Shown here: positions 8,346 through 16,921 of the stretch, one piece after another
How the letters are laid out: every line of letters begins with the position of its first letter
Position numbering within the stretch: position 1 is the first letter of the stretch
DNA from: Deltaproteobacteria bacterium
GTDB lineage: Bacteria > Myxococcota_A > Polyangia > Polyangiales > Houyiibacteriaceae
Length of the DNA stretch: 64,000 bases
NCBI GenBank assembly: GCA_017644045.1
Contig: JAEPMI010000004.1
Location: 516,014-580,013, forward strand
Reading direction: 5' to 3'
Position numbers and translations under genes: made by a program
Notes under the pieces: generated by a model
Seen by the model: only the letters and a program-made list of their open reading frames with translations
What the model was told of the DNA's origin: nothing
The model's database searches: none

Positions 8346-11022
8346 GCCTCCGATGCGACACAGTGACGAACGCTCCACCCTCTTTCAAGGGGTCGGTCTC
8401 CTTCTCATCCTCGCGGCCTGTGGTGACTCGCCCGACCCTGGAGACGCCGGCACGCTCGACGGCAGCACGCCCGACGCGACGGTGGACGCCGGCGCAGACG
8501 CGGCGGTCGAGGACGGCGGGACGAACGACGCCGGCCCCCCGGAGCCCTCGTGCCTCCGCCCCGCCGACGCGGATTCGACCGGAACGGATGCGCTGGCCGA
8601 CGGCGCGGACAGCGCCACCGTATCGATCGACGACCGCGACGCCTGCCGGCGCACGTACACGATGAGCACGACGGCGGGCCTGCGTGATGGCCGGCCCGAC
8701 AACCCCCGCACGGTGGCCGAGCTGGACGGTGACCCCACGGTTCGCACGGGCCACGACTTCTTCGACGCCCTGCACGCCCTCGCGGTCGAGGAGGTGCGGG
8801 AGAACAGCGTCAGCTCGATCCGCGACGGAGCCTTCGACGACGGGCTGGCCGTCGACTGCGGACCCGACGGCTGCTTCGAGACCGGCCGCCTCTGGACCTA
8901 CGTCTGGACTCGCGACACTTCGTACGCGGTGGACCTCGGCCTCGCGCCGATGGACCCGGCGCGCGCCCGGAGCTCCCTCGAGTTCAAGCTCAGCGAACGA
9001 CGTGGTGGCGGCGGCGAGCAGGTCGTGCAGGACACCGGCTCCGGCGGCAGCTACCCGGTGTCTTCCGACCGCGTGGTCTGGGCGCTCGGGGCGTGGGCGG
9101 TGCTCGCGAACCTCGAGGGCCCCGATCGCGACGCCTTCCGCAGCCGCGCTCTCGAGGCACTGAGCAACACCCTCGAGCACGATCGACGGATCGTCTTCGA
9201 CGCGGAGGACGGTCTCTACTTCGGCGAGCAGTCGTTCCTCGACTGGCGCGAGCAGACCTATCCGGAGTGGACCGCGGACGACGTGGTGCACATCGCGATG
9301 AGCAAGGCGCTCAGCACGAACCTGCTGCACCTGCGCGCGCTCGAGGTGACCGCCGCGCTCGCCGACGAGGAGGGCGACACGGCCGCGAGCGACCGCTTCG
9401 GCGGCTGGGCCGACGACCTGCGCGAGGCGATCCGAGAGCGCTTCTGGCTCGAGTCGGAGGGGCAGTTCTCGACCTTCGTCACCACTGGACTCGACCCCGC
9501 GCCGGTGCGGCGCTTCGACCTGCTCGGCTCGAGCCTCGCGGTGCTCTTCGGCGTGGCCTCCGAGTCGCAGGCGGCGCGCGTGCTGGAGGGGTACCCACAC
9601 TACGGGCCGGGTGCGCCCGTGGCCTGGCCCCAGCAGCAGCAGACGCCCATCTATCACAACCGCGGCGAGTGGCCCTTCGTGACCGCCTACTGGCTGCGCG
9701 CCGCGAAGGCCGCTGGGAACGACGCGGTGGCCGACCGCATGGTGTGGGCGCTGATGCGTGGCGCCGCGCTGAACCTCTCCAACATGGAGAACTTCGAGGC
9801 AGCCAGCGGCGCCGTCTGGCAGGACGAGGGAGCGGCGAGCGGACCGGTGGTGAACTCGCAGCGGCAGCTCTGGTCGGTCGCCGGCTACCTCTCGATGGTG
9901 CACCACACGATCTTCGGCCTCGAGGCGGAGCCCGACGGTCTGCACGTGCGGCCGTTCGTCACCGCCGGCCTTCGAGACGACGTGTTCGCCGGCACCGACG
10001 AGCTGGTCCTGAACGACTACCCCTACCGAGGCCGACGGGTCACCGTCGTGCTGCACCTGCCGGAGAGCGGCGGGACCGGCGCGCTGAGCGTCGGCGAGGT
10101 GCTCCTGAACGGAGCGGCCATCAGCGGCGACCTCCTCCCCGACGCGATGCTCGCGGACACGAACCGAGTCGACGTCACGTTGACGAGCGGGGCCGGCGCG
10201 GCGGGCAACCTGACCGAGGTCTCGGACGCCGACTGGCGGGACGTGTTCGGTCCGCGCACGCCGCGGGTCACCTCGATCGGCCAGGCGGGCGACCAGCTCA
10301 CGCTCACCCTCGACCTCAACGGAGAGACGGCGGCCGACGTGCGCTGGACGATCTACCGCGACGGCGCCGTGGTGGCCGACGACCTGCCCGGGAGCACCAC
10401 CAGCTGGACCGACACGGAGCTCGACGCCGCGAGTCAGCGCTCCCCCTGCTACACCGCCGAGCTCACGTTCGAAGGCAGCGGAAACCACTCCCAGCACGCC
10501 CCCCCGAACTGCTGGTGGGGCGGCGGCGGTGCGCGAGTCACCACCATCGACGCGAGCGCGATGACCAACAGCGGGGGCGCCGCCTCGACCGCTCACGGCC
10601 GCTTCCACTACGAGCCCTGGGGCGACCCCGGACACTCGCTCACCGTCCCGAGCTTCACGCCGACTCAGACCGGACCGCACCTCTTCCAGGTGCTCTTCGG
10701 CAATGGGGCGGGCGCGATCAGCACCGGCATCACCTGCAGCATCAAGCGGGTGGTGGTCGAGGACGCGTCGAGCGGCGCCGTCGTGGCCGAAGGGCCGGTG
10801 GTCATGCCCCACCTCGCCACCTGGGCGCGCTGGGAAGACTCGAGCTTCGTCCGCGCCGAGCTCGAAGCGGGGCGCGCCTACCGGATCACCATCCGGCACG
10901 ACGACGACGTGGTGAACATGTCCGCGTTCGCCCACTTCGAGCACTACACCGGTGGCACCGGCGGCCGCGCGGGCGAGTTCAACCGAGTGAACATCGCCGA
11001 GCTCCGAGTCCTCGCGCGCTGA
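8344..11022 (+). CDS. Secreted six-hairpin ((alpha/alpha)6-barrel) glycosidase, lipoprotein
   Basis: An 892-residue predicted lipoprotein (LLILAAC, Cys26) with a long Asp/Ala/Gly/Thr linker. The central 400 residues look like an (alpha/alpha)6-barrel glycosidase of the amyloglucosidase/debranching type: TYVWTRDTSYAVDLGL, YPVSSDRVVWALGAWAVL, FGEQSFLDWREQTYPEW and NRGEWPFVTAYWL, rich in Trp, Asp and Glu pairs. A beta-sandwich follows, and the last 300 residues form a fibronectin-like and possible carbohydrate-binding region. The exact GH family is not assignable by eye. The start could be the ATG at 8344 or at 8353; neither has a strong ribosome site. Its divergent partner is a GH13 enzyme, so the two probably degraded an alpha-glucan or related oligosaccharide at the cell surface. 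Confidence 0.82.
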   Translation: MPPMRHSDERSTLFQGVGLLLILAACGDSPDPGDAGTLDGSTPDATVDAGADAAVEDGGTNDAGPPEPSCLRPADADSTGTDALADGADSATVSIDDRDACRRTYTMSTTAGLRDGRPDNPRTVAELDGDPTVRTGHDFFDALHALAVEEVRENSVSSIRDGAFDDGLAVDCGPDGCFETGRLWTYVWTRDTSYAVDLGLAPMDPARARSSLEFKLSERRGGGGEQVVQDTGSGGSYPVSSDRVVWALGAWAVLANLEGPDRDAFRSRALEALSNTLEHDRRIVFDAEDGLYFGEQSFLDWREQTYPEWTADDVVHIAMSKALSTNLLHLRALEVTAALADEEGDTAASDRFGGWADDLREAIRERFWLESEGQFSTFVTTGLDPAPVRRFDLLGSSLAVLFGVASESQAARVLEGYPHYGPGAPVAWPQQQQTPIYHNRGEWPFVTAYWLRAAKAAGNDAVADRMVWALMRGAALNLSNMENFEAASGAVWQDEGAASGPVVNSQRQLWSVAGYLSMVHHTIFGLEAEPDGLHVRPFVTAGLRDDVFAGTDELVLNDYPYRGRRVTVVLHLPESGGTGALSVGEVLLNGAAISGDLLPDAMLADTNRVDVTLTSGAGAAGNLTEVSDADWRDVFGPRTPRVTSIGQAGDQLTLTLDLNGETAADVRWTIYRDGAVVADDLPGSTTSWTDTELDAASQRSPCYTAELTFEGSGNHSQHAPPNCWWGGGGARVTTIDASAMTNSGGAASTAHGRFHYEPWGDPGHSLTVPSFTPTQTGPHLFQVLFGNGAGAISTGITCSIKRVVVEDASSGAVVAEGPVVMPHLATWARWEDSSFVRAELEAGRAYRITIRHDDDVVNMSAFAHFEHYTGGTGGRAGEFNRVNIAELRVLAR

Positions 11023-11042
11023 TTCGCCCGAGCGAGCGAGCG

Positions 11043-11531
11043 TCAGCGGAACGGACCGCCCGAGCTCCCGAGCGGCTCCGTCCCGTGCTCCGTGCCGACG
11101 GGCACGTCGGCCAGCGCATGGAGCGTGACCGCCCCACATCGCGCGCACGCTCGAGACTCCAGCGGGACGCCCGCCATGCGCTGCACCTCGAAGCCTCGCT
11201 GGAGACTCACGCGCCCGAGGGAGGAACCGCCGCTGGTGGTCCGAGGAACGATGGCCAGCGTGCGGACGAACGAAGTCGAGCCGCACCCGCACGCCCGCGC
11301 ATGGCGCACGGGCGGCAATGTGGCGGGCAGACGGTGCTCCCCCTGGCAGGTCGAGCAGATGCACGCATGTCCCGCGTGGTCGGTGGGCGCCAGGAACGAA
11401 TTGCGGCACACCACGCAGCGGGCATCGACCTTCGGTGTCGAGAGCGGAGACTCCTCGAGAGACTGCCGGCACTTCGGACAATAGCCATCGTCACCGTCCG
11501 CGTATCGACTCAGGCAGGTTCGACAGATCAT
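11043..11531 (-). CDS. Zinc-ribbon protein, unknown function
   Basis: A 162-residue cytosolic protein dominated by Cys-x2-Cys pairs: MICRTCLSRY, YCPKCRQ, RCVVCRNS, CICSTCQG, GCGS and ACARCGA. These look like three successive zinc ribbons with a basic, low-complexity linker (about 85-125) and a Gly/Ser-rich tail. There is no signal peptide or membrane segment. Such multi-ribbon proteins are common in Myxococcota but have no assigned reaction; nucleic-acid or protein binding is a guess. It lies convergent to the glycosidase gene and divergent from the TetR gene at 11727, with about 195 bp of shared upstream DNA. Confidence 0.75.
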   Translation of the reverse strand: MICRTCLSRYADGDDGYCPKCRQSLEESPLSTPKVDARCVVCRNSFLAPTDHAGHACICSTCQGEHRLPATLPPVRHARACGCGSTSFVRTLAIVPRTTSGGSSLGRVSLQRGFEVQRMAGVPLESRACARCGAVTLHALADVPVGTEHGTEPLGSSGGPFR

Positions 11532-11726
11532 CGCTGCATGGCACCGGGGTGCGTGAGGCCGAAGCAGGGCGCGGTCATCCCGCCGATGCTAACGCTTCGC
11601 TCGGCGCCGGCAAATCCGCAGCCGAGGTGCGAGGATGGGCGCGGCAGTCCACCGCACACGGCCCGAGTCGAGGCGGTAACATCTAGGCACCGTTCGCGAT
11701 CGGGGTGACGCGAACGGCCCGACACG

Positions 11727-12344
11727 ATGAAGGAACCGAACGAGACACGACGAAAGATGCCGAAGGGCCGCCGCGGTCGCGAGATCGTGCGTGCCATCTG
11801 CGGGGCGACCCGGCGCATCCTGGAGGAAGAGGGCTTCGACGCGCTGACCACCAACCGTATCGCGGAGGTGGCAGGCGTGAGCATCGGCTCGCTCTACCAG
11901 TACTTTCCCGACAAGCGCTCCGTGATCGCGGAGCTCGCGCGCGACACCGAAGCGAAGGCACTCGCGTTGGTGGAGGAGCGTGTGGGTGCCCTCGAGCCCG
12001 ACGACATCGAGGGTCTGGTGCGGGAGCTGGTGGGGATCCTCTTCGACCCGCTCTTCGGGAGCATGCAGCTGCGCCGCAGTGTGCAGGTGCAGATCCCGCC
12101 GGTCTGGTTCGCGCAGACCAGCCAGGACGTCGATCGCACCGTCCACCAGGTGGTCTCCGAGTTCCTGGCGCGGAACGCGGCGATTCTCCGTCCGGGGATG
12201 GACCCGGACCTGGCGGCCTTCGTCCTTCTGAACGCCGGGGAGCGCGTGGTGGAAGCAGCCGTGGCCGACCCCGCGCAGCGCTTCGACCTCGGAGAGCTGC
12301 GGGCAGAGCTCGAGTGGATCTCGCTCCGCTACCTCCGGCCCTGA
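11727..12344 (+). CDS. TetR/AcrR-family transcriptional regulator
   Basis: A 205-residue repressor-type protein. The N-terminal DNA-binding domain is clear: AICGATRRILEEEGFDALTT, then NRIAEVAGVSIGSLYQYFPD, the classic TetR helix-turn-helix with the GSLYQYF recognition helix, then KRSVIAELARD. The remaining 130 residues are helical and should form the ligand-binding and dimer domain; no ligand can be inferred. A second in-frame ATG lies at 11757, but the basic N-terminal extension is usual in the family. The regulated gene is not obvious: the divergent zinc-ribbon gene and the secreted protein at 12483 are the nearest candidates. Confidence 0.92.
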   Translation: MKEPNETRRKMPKGRRGREIVRAICGATRRILEEEGFDALTTNRIAEVAGVSIGSLYQYFPDKRSVIAELARDTEAKALALVEERVGALEPDDIEGLVRELVGILFDPLFGSMQLRRSVQVQIPPVWFAQTSQDVDRTVHQVVSEFLARNAAILRPGMDPDLAAFVLLNAGERVVEAAVADPAQRFDLGELRAELEWISLRYLRP

Positions 12345-12482
12345 GCGTCTCGCGAGCAGATCGGCGCTCATCGCCCTAACCCTCTGTGATCACGGCACTT
12401 TCTCGCGACACGCTCGCGAGTAGGCCGAAGCGCGGCCCCTTCATAGGGTGGATCGGGTCAACCCGAGCCCGGAAGGACCCCG

Positions 12483-13637
12483 ATGCGCCAGCTTCCCGTC
12501 GCCCTCTTCATGCTCTCCCTCGTCGGGTGGAGCACCACCGCCGATGCCCAGCTCCCGAACGGGATGGTCTTCGACGACCCCTACACCTGGTACGAGATCG
12601 AGAACCACGCAGGCTCTCGGAACGGCCAGCGGATCGACGAAGGTTGGTCGCTCAAAGCCCACCTCCGGATCTTCGGCGACGGCGACCGCTCGAGCATCTT
12701 CCGCCTCGTCGTGAAGAAGGGCCGGCGCACGCTCGCCGAGATGCGGTGCACGATGGACCGGCACCTCGCGACCGAGCCCGGCGACGTCGCGTACCTGCAC
12801 AAGGAGAACTGCAAGGATCGCGACATGCGGGTCACCGAGACCGGCGAGGTGCAGGTCGAGGTCCACTTCATCGACGGCGCGACCGAACAGGACACGCTGG
12901 TCCGCACACACACGCTGAAGGTGCTCACGGTGCAACGCGCTCGGCGCGCTCCCGAGCACTACATCGATCGCTCGAGCGAGTCGGCGGTGTCCCTCATCCG
13001 CGCGGTCCCGCGAAGCGTGGACGGGTACATCGGTGGCACGACCTTCAGCCACAACATGGTCGAGATGATCATCAACGTCAGCGCCGGCGAGACCATCGGG
13101 CGCGTGCGCGGTCAGCTTCGCTGCAAGGTCGACGGACAGCCCGTCGTCGGCGACGAACGAACGGCCCACGGCCTCGTGCGGAGCATGCGGCACTACCGCG
13201 CGGTGAGCGAAGGTCGCGGCGGCGAAGAGGACTGGATCGGCTTCGCGCAGCTGCGGGTCGAGCTCCCGATCACGTTCGGCTCCGAGAACCGCCGCGACGG
13301 CTTCGTGGTGCTCGACGAGCACCCGGGCACGTGGGAGTGCGAGTGGAAGACGGACGAGGGCGAGCTCCTGCGCTCGATCCGGTTCATCGTCGACGGTGGG
13401 CAGCTCCAGGGAGCCCCGGCCGAGGAGGCGGAGCTCGGCATCGCTTGGGGTGCGCACCTCATCCCGGGCGTGATGCCCGGCGCGACGCGCGTCGACCATC
13501 GGGTCCACGTCGACGACACGGCCTTCTACGGCCGGGCCTGGGCGACCGATGGGCTCCAGCAGTACGCCCGTTCGCTGCCCGACATCGGACCTCCGCCGCC
13601 TGGAGCCCGAGCGCGCCGCGGCCGGCGACGGCGCTGA
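12483..13637 (+). CDS. Secreted protein of unknown function
   Basis: A 384-residue exported protein. MRQLPVALFMLSLVGWSTTADAQ is a signal peptide with likely cleavage after ADA. The mature part looks beta-rich with few cysteines (CTMD, NCKD, LRCK, WECEW spaced as two possible disulfides) and repeated phrases such as RTLAEMRCT and ETIGRVRGQLRCKVDG, which suggest two immunoglobulin-like or beta-sandwich domains. The tail is Arg-rich (ARRGRRRR). I do not recognise the family. An AAGGACCCCG purine stretch lies just before the ATG. It stands alone between tetR and fabH, with no operon partner. Confidence 0.72.
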   Translation: MRQLPVALFMLSLVGWSTTADAQLPNGMVFDDPYTWYEIENHAGSRNGQRIDEGWSLKAHLRIFGDGDRSSIFRLVVKKGRRTLAEMRCTMDRHLATEPGDVAYLHKENCKDRDMRVTETGEVQVEVHFIDGATEQDTLVRTHTLKVLTVQRARRAPEHYIDRSSESAVSLIRAVPRSVDGYIGGTTFSHNMVEMIINVSAGETIGRVRGQLRCKVDGQPVVGDERTAHGLVRSMRHYRAVSEGRGGEEDWIGFAQLRVELPITFGSENRRDGFVVLDEHPGTWECEWKTDEGELLRSIRFIVDGGQLQGAPAEEAELGIAWGAHLIPGVMPGATRVDHRVHVDDTAFYGRAWATDGLQQYARSLPDIGPPPPGARARRGRRRR

Positions 13638-13770
13638 CGGCCCGGTCGAACAGCGTTACGTGACTGTCCTGCGTGGTCACACGGCCCCGCTTGTGTCCTC
13701 GATGGGGCACGGCTAGGCTCGGCCGTTCATCGATCGAGCTCTCGATCGACGCGGATTTGTTGGAGGAATC

Positions 13771-14769
13771 ATGACGCGCAGCGCCATTTTGGGCCTCGGC
13801 CACTACGTGCCGTCGAAGGTCGTCACGAACGACGACCTGGCAAAGATGTTCGACACCAGCGACGAGTGGATTCAGCAGCGCACCGGCATCAAGGAGCGCC
13901 GCTACATCGAGGAGTCGGGGATCGGGCCGAGCGACCTGGCGGTGCCGGCGGTGAAGATGGCCTGCGAGAACGCGGGCATCGAGGTCTCGGACGTCGACGC
14001 GATCATCTTCGCGACCCTCTCGCCGGACTTCACCTTCCCCGGCAGCGGCTGCTTCCTCGGGGACAAGCTCGGCCTCGCCGGCGTCCCGGCGCTCGACATC
14101 CGCAACCAGTGCAGCGGCTTCCTCTACGGCCTCCAGATCGCGGACGCCTGGGTGCGCTGCGGGATGTACGAGAGGGTCGCCCTCGTCGGCGGCGAGGTCC
14201 ACTCGACCGGTCTCGACTTCACCGACGAGGGCCGCGACGTGGCCGTGCTCTTCGGTGACGGCGCCGCCTGCGCCATCGTCGGCCCGGCAGAGAACGACGA
14301 CCAGGGCGTCCTCGACGTCGAGGTCCACGCCGACGGCTCCGGCGCCAAGGAGCTCTGGATCGAGGCACCCGCCAGCGCCTACATGCCGCGCATCACGCAC
14401 GAGATGATCGACAACCGCAGCGTGTGGCCCGCCATGAACGGCAAGCAGGTCTTCCGCTGGGCGACGACCAAGATGCCCGAGGTCGCCCGCGCGGTCCTCG
14501 AGCGCAACGAGACCACCGTCGCCGACATCGACCTGCTGGTGCCGCACCAGGCCAACCGCCGGATCAACGAGTTCGTCGCGCAGAAGCTCGAGCTCCCGCC
14601 CGAGAAGGTCGTGCACAACATCCAGCGCTACGGCAACACCACCGCCGCCTCGATCCCCCTCGCCCTCAGCGAGGCGATCCAGCAGGAGCGCGCCAAGAAG
14701 GGTGACCTCATCCTGATGGCCGCGTTCGGCTCCGGGTTCACGTGGGGCGCCAGCCTCGTGCGACTCTGA
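13771..14769 (+). CDS. fabH: 3-oxoacyl-ACP synthase III (KAS III)
   Basis: A 332-residue enzyme that condenses an acyl-CoA with malonyl-ACP to start fatty-acid chains. The catalytic triad is complete: Cys114 in DIRNQCSGFLYG, His259 in VPHQANRRI and Asn289 in RYGNTTAAS. The C-terminal GSGFTWGA loop is also typical. The length matches FabH. TTGGAGGAATC before the ATG is a strong ribosome site. The gene heads a compact run with the pterin dehydratase 2 bp downstream and the lipid kinase that overlaps it. FabH paralogues also start polyketide or polyene chains, so a link to the acyl island at 30-38 kb is possible, but the 16-kb distance argues for a housekeeping role. Confidence 0.96.
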   Translation: MTRSAILGLGHYVPSKVVTNDDLAKMFDTSDEWIQQRTGIKERRYIEESGIGPSDLAVPAVKMACENAGIEVSDVDAIIFATLSPDFTFPGSGCFLGDKLGLAGVPALDIRNQCSGFLYGLQIADAWVRCGMYERVALVGGEVHSTGLDFTDEGRDVAVLFGDGAACAIVGPAENDDQGVLDVEVHADGSGAKELWIEAPASAYMPRITHEMIDNRSVWPAMNGKQVFRWATTKMPEVARAVLERNETTVADIDLLVPHQANRRINEFVAQKLELPPEKVVHNIQRYGNTTAASIPLALSEAIQQERAKKGDLILMAAFGSGFTWGASLVRL

Positions 14770-14771
14770 GC

Positions 14772-15068
14772 ATGAAGCTCATCGACGACGAGACGCTGAA
14801 CGCCTTCCTGAAGGGCGCCCCAGCCTGGACTCGCGAGGGCGACACGATCGCCCGCGACTTCAAAGCGGCCTCCGACCGGGACGCGGCGCGAGCGATCGCT
14901 CGCATCGCGGACCTCGCGATCGGCGCCAACCACCACCCGGAGCTCACCTGGGTGTACGACTCGCTGCACATCGAGCTCTCGACGCACGACGCCGGTGGGC
15001 TGACGAAGAAGGACGTCCACCTCGCGGGGTGCATCGACGACGTGCTCGCGGACACCCCGCAGGGATGA
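14772..15068 (+). CDS. 4a-hydroxytetrahydrobiopterin dehydratase (pterin-4a-carbinolamine dehydratase)
   Basis: A 98-residue PCD/DCoH-family protein, the usual family length. It dehydrates 4a-hydroxytetrahydropterin to recycle the cofactor of aromatic amino-acid hydroxylases. The signature is GANHHPELTWVYDSLHIEL (about 51-69) followed by STHDAGGLTKKD, with the paired His54-His55 and the later His72 in family positions. The ATG at 14772 is 2 bp after the fabH stop, and the stop overlaps the next start as ATGA, so translation is coupled. No aromatic hydroxylase is seen in the window; the substrate-producing partner must lie elsewhere. Confidence 0.93.
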   Translation: MKLIDDETLNAFLKGAPAWTREGDTIARDFKAASDRDAARAIARIADLAIGANHHPELTWVYDSLHIELSTHDAGGLTKKDVHLAGCIDDVLADTPQG

Positions 15069-16105
15069 GCGACGAGCGGGCACCCTCGGGTCCGACCGAC
15101 CGCGTCGCGGTCGTGGTCAACGGCAACGCCAAACGCGTGACGGAGGATCTGGTCGAGATGCTCGACCAGATCGTCCAGAGCGGCGACCTCTTCGTGTCGC
15201 GCAGTCTCGAGGAAGGGCAGGAGATCGCGCGGCGCATCGTCGAGCGTGGCTACCCGACCGTGCTGACCGGTGGCGGCGACGGGACCTTCACGCAGATGGT
15301 CACCTGGATCACCGGCGAGGCGAAGCGACGAGGGAAGACCCCTCCACGCTTCGGTCTGCTGAAGCTCGGCACCGGCAACGCGCTCGCGTGGGTGCTCGGG
15401 GCGGCCGACTACAAGGGTCGCGGCGTCGTCGCGGACCTCGCGCGCGTTCGTCAGAAGGGCGGCAGCCGCGAGCTGCGCCTGCTGGACGTCGAGGGCACGC
15501 TCGCGCCCTTCGCCGGGTTCGGTGTCGACGCGCAAGCGCTCGCGCACTTCAACGCGACCAAGGACGTCTTCCGGAAGCTGCCGGTGCTCAAGAACATCGG
15601 CACCGGCGGGCTGGCCTACATCGTCGCGATCGTCGGCCGGACCCTCCCGGCGGTCCTGGTACAGCCCCACGGCCGCGTCACGATCCGAAACATGGGCGAG
15701 CCCGCCGTGCGCCTCGGGGTCGATGGCCAGCCGATCGGGCCGCCAGTCGAGGCCGGTGAGATCCTCTATCGGGGACCCTATCGGGGGGTGTGGTTCTCCA
15801 CCGTCGTGTACTGGGGCTTCGGCGCCCGGATCTTCCCCTTCGCGGAAGACCGCGAAGACCGTTTCAACCTCCGGATCGTGGACGTCGGGAGCTTCGAGGT
15901 CGCCTTCAACATCCGGTCGATCTGGCGTGGGGACTACCGGAGCGACCGACTGCACGACTTCTTGGTCGAGCACGTGGAGATCAGCTTCGACGAGCCGATC
16001 GACATGGAGATCGGCGGCGATGCGTCGGGAAGTCACCGCTCGGTGGAGGTGAAGCTCGCCGAGCCGATCGAAGTGGTCGACTACTACGCTCCCCCGCCCG
16101 TCTGA
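15065..16105 (+). CDS. Diacylglycerol/sphingosine kinase-type lipid kinase
   Basis: A 346-residue member of the DAGK catalytic-domain family, which phosphorylates lipid hydroxyls with ATP on the inner face of the membrane. The N-terminal VVVNGNAKRV (about 16-25), the nucleotide motif LTGGGDGTF (about 67-75) and LLKLGTGNALAWVLGA are clear. The C-terminal half is the beta-sandwich of the YegS/DgkB fold. The ATG overlaps the previous stop (ATGA). Whether the substrate is diacylglycerol, a sphingoid base or another lipid cannot be told; sphingolipids do occur in Polyangiales, which keeps that option open. Confidence 0.88.
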   Translation: MSDERAPSGPTDRVAVVVNGNAKRVTEDLVEMLDQIVQSGDLFVSRSLEEGQEIARRIVERGYPTVLTGGGDGTFTQMVTWITGEAKRRGKTPPRFGLLKLGTGNALAWVLGAADYKGRGVVADLARVRQKGGSRELRLLDVEGTLAPFAGFGVDAQALAHFNATKDVFRKLPVLKNIGTGGLAYIVAIVGRTLPAVLVQPHGRVTIRNMGEPAVRLGVDGQPIGPPVEAGEILYRGPYRGVWFSTVVYWGFGARIFPFAEDREDRFNLRIVDVGSFEVAFNIRSIWRGDYRSDRLHDFLVEHVEISFDEPIDMEIGGDASGSHRSVEVKLAEPIEVVDYYAPPPV

Positions 16106-16197
16106 CCCGCCCTCGCCGTCGTTGACCCGCGACGCACGGATTACGTACCATCGGCGCCTGTGATTCTGCCCACAGCGCATGGAGAGTTGGCGAGCCG

Positions 16198-16905
16198 ATG
16201 AATCGACAAGAGCTGCGTGGACGCCCACGCGCCCGTTCCCTCCTGCTCGCCACGGCGGTCTCCGCGACCACGGCCGTTGCGCTGCTGATCGCCAACGACG
16301 CCCTCGCGGGCCCGGTCCGGGGTGAGCTGAACCTCCCCGACGACCAGGTCAACACCGAGGAGGAGGGCCCGCGGCCCTACTACTGGAACGCCTGGAACGG
16401 CTTCCTGGAGCCGCGCAAGCGCACCATGAACCCGCAGCGCGAGCTCGCCGTGGTGCTCACCGGCAGCGGCGTCCCGAACCCCATCGGATGCGAGTACCGC
16501 ATCGTCGGCGGCGATCTGCAGCCGCGCACGATCGTGACGAAGGGCGGCGCGAGCGTCCGCATCGAGAACCGGGACGGATGCACGCACGAGCTCCAGTCGG
16601 AGGGCATCGAAGGCTTCGCCCCGCTGGCCACCGCGCCGGGCAACGCCCGGGCGATCAACATCCCCAGCGGTGGGCCGCACGAGCTCTCCGACCGGCTCTA
16701 CGGACACATCCATGGTTGGGTCATCGGACTCGACGACCTCGTGGCCTGCGCGACCATCGCGCCCGACGGCAAGTACCAGTTCGAGTCGGTCCCGGCCGGC
16801 GAGTACACCCTCACCATCTATCGAGACGGCGAGGAAGTGACGAGCCAACCGGTCGCGGTGACCGGTGACGCTCCCCTGGCCATCGACCCCATCACCCTCG
16901 AGTGA
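16198..16905 (+). CDS. Secreted cupredoxin-like protein with carboxypeptidase-regulatory-like tail
   Basis: A 235-residue exported protein. A basic N-terminus and hydrophobic stretch (SLLLATAVSATTAVALLIANDALA) form a signal peptide. The middle region (about 85-185) resembles the cupredoxin-like proteins: IVGGDLQPRTIVTKGGASVR, then ENRDGCTHELQSEG, with a Cys-x-His pair and a later LYGHIHGWVIG, but the full type I copper ligand set is not evident. The C-terminus DGKYQFESVPAGEYTLTIYR is the carboxypeptidase D regulatory-like beta fold. It lies 17 bp upstream of the MXAN_5187-like gene and probably shares its transcript. Copper binding is possible, not shown. Confidence 0.7.
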   Translation: MNRQELRGRPRARSLLLATAVSATTAVALLIANDALAGPVRGELNLPDDQVNTEEEGPRPYYWNAWNGFLEPRKRTMNPQRELAVVLTGSGVPNPIGCEYRIVGGDLQPRTIVTKGGASVRIENRDGCTHELQSEGIEGFAPLATAPGNARAINIPSGGPHELSDRLYGHIHGWVIGLDDLVACATIAPDGKYQFESVPAGEYTLTIYRDGEEVTSQPVAVTGDAPLAIDPITLE

Positions 16906-16921
16906 ACGGAGAAGCGCCCCC

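Noticed and set aside
8287-11481. A 1064-codon open frame on the minus strand across the glycosidase gene
   Set aside because: It is the antisense shadow of 8344-11022 in GC-rich DNA: its translation is Arg/Gly/His-rich without any domain, and the plus-strand protein has signal peptide, linker and glycosidase motifs.
13660-13690. Terminator hairpin GTGAC/GTCAC after the secreted protein gene
   Set aside because: Only five pairs with an 11-nt loop and no T tract; too weak to call in this base composition.
13771-14769. FabH as a dedicated starter enzyme of the acyl island
   Set aside because: It lies 16 kb away, in a run with unrelated genes and with a complete housekeeping-type triad; kept as a housekeeping call.
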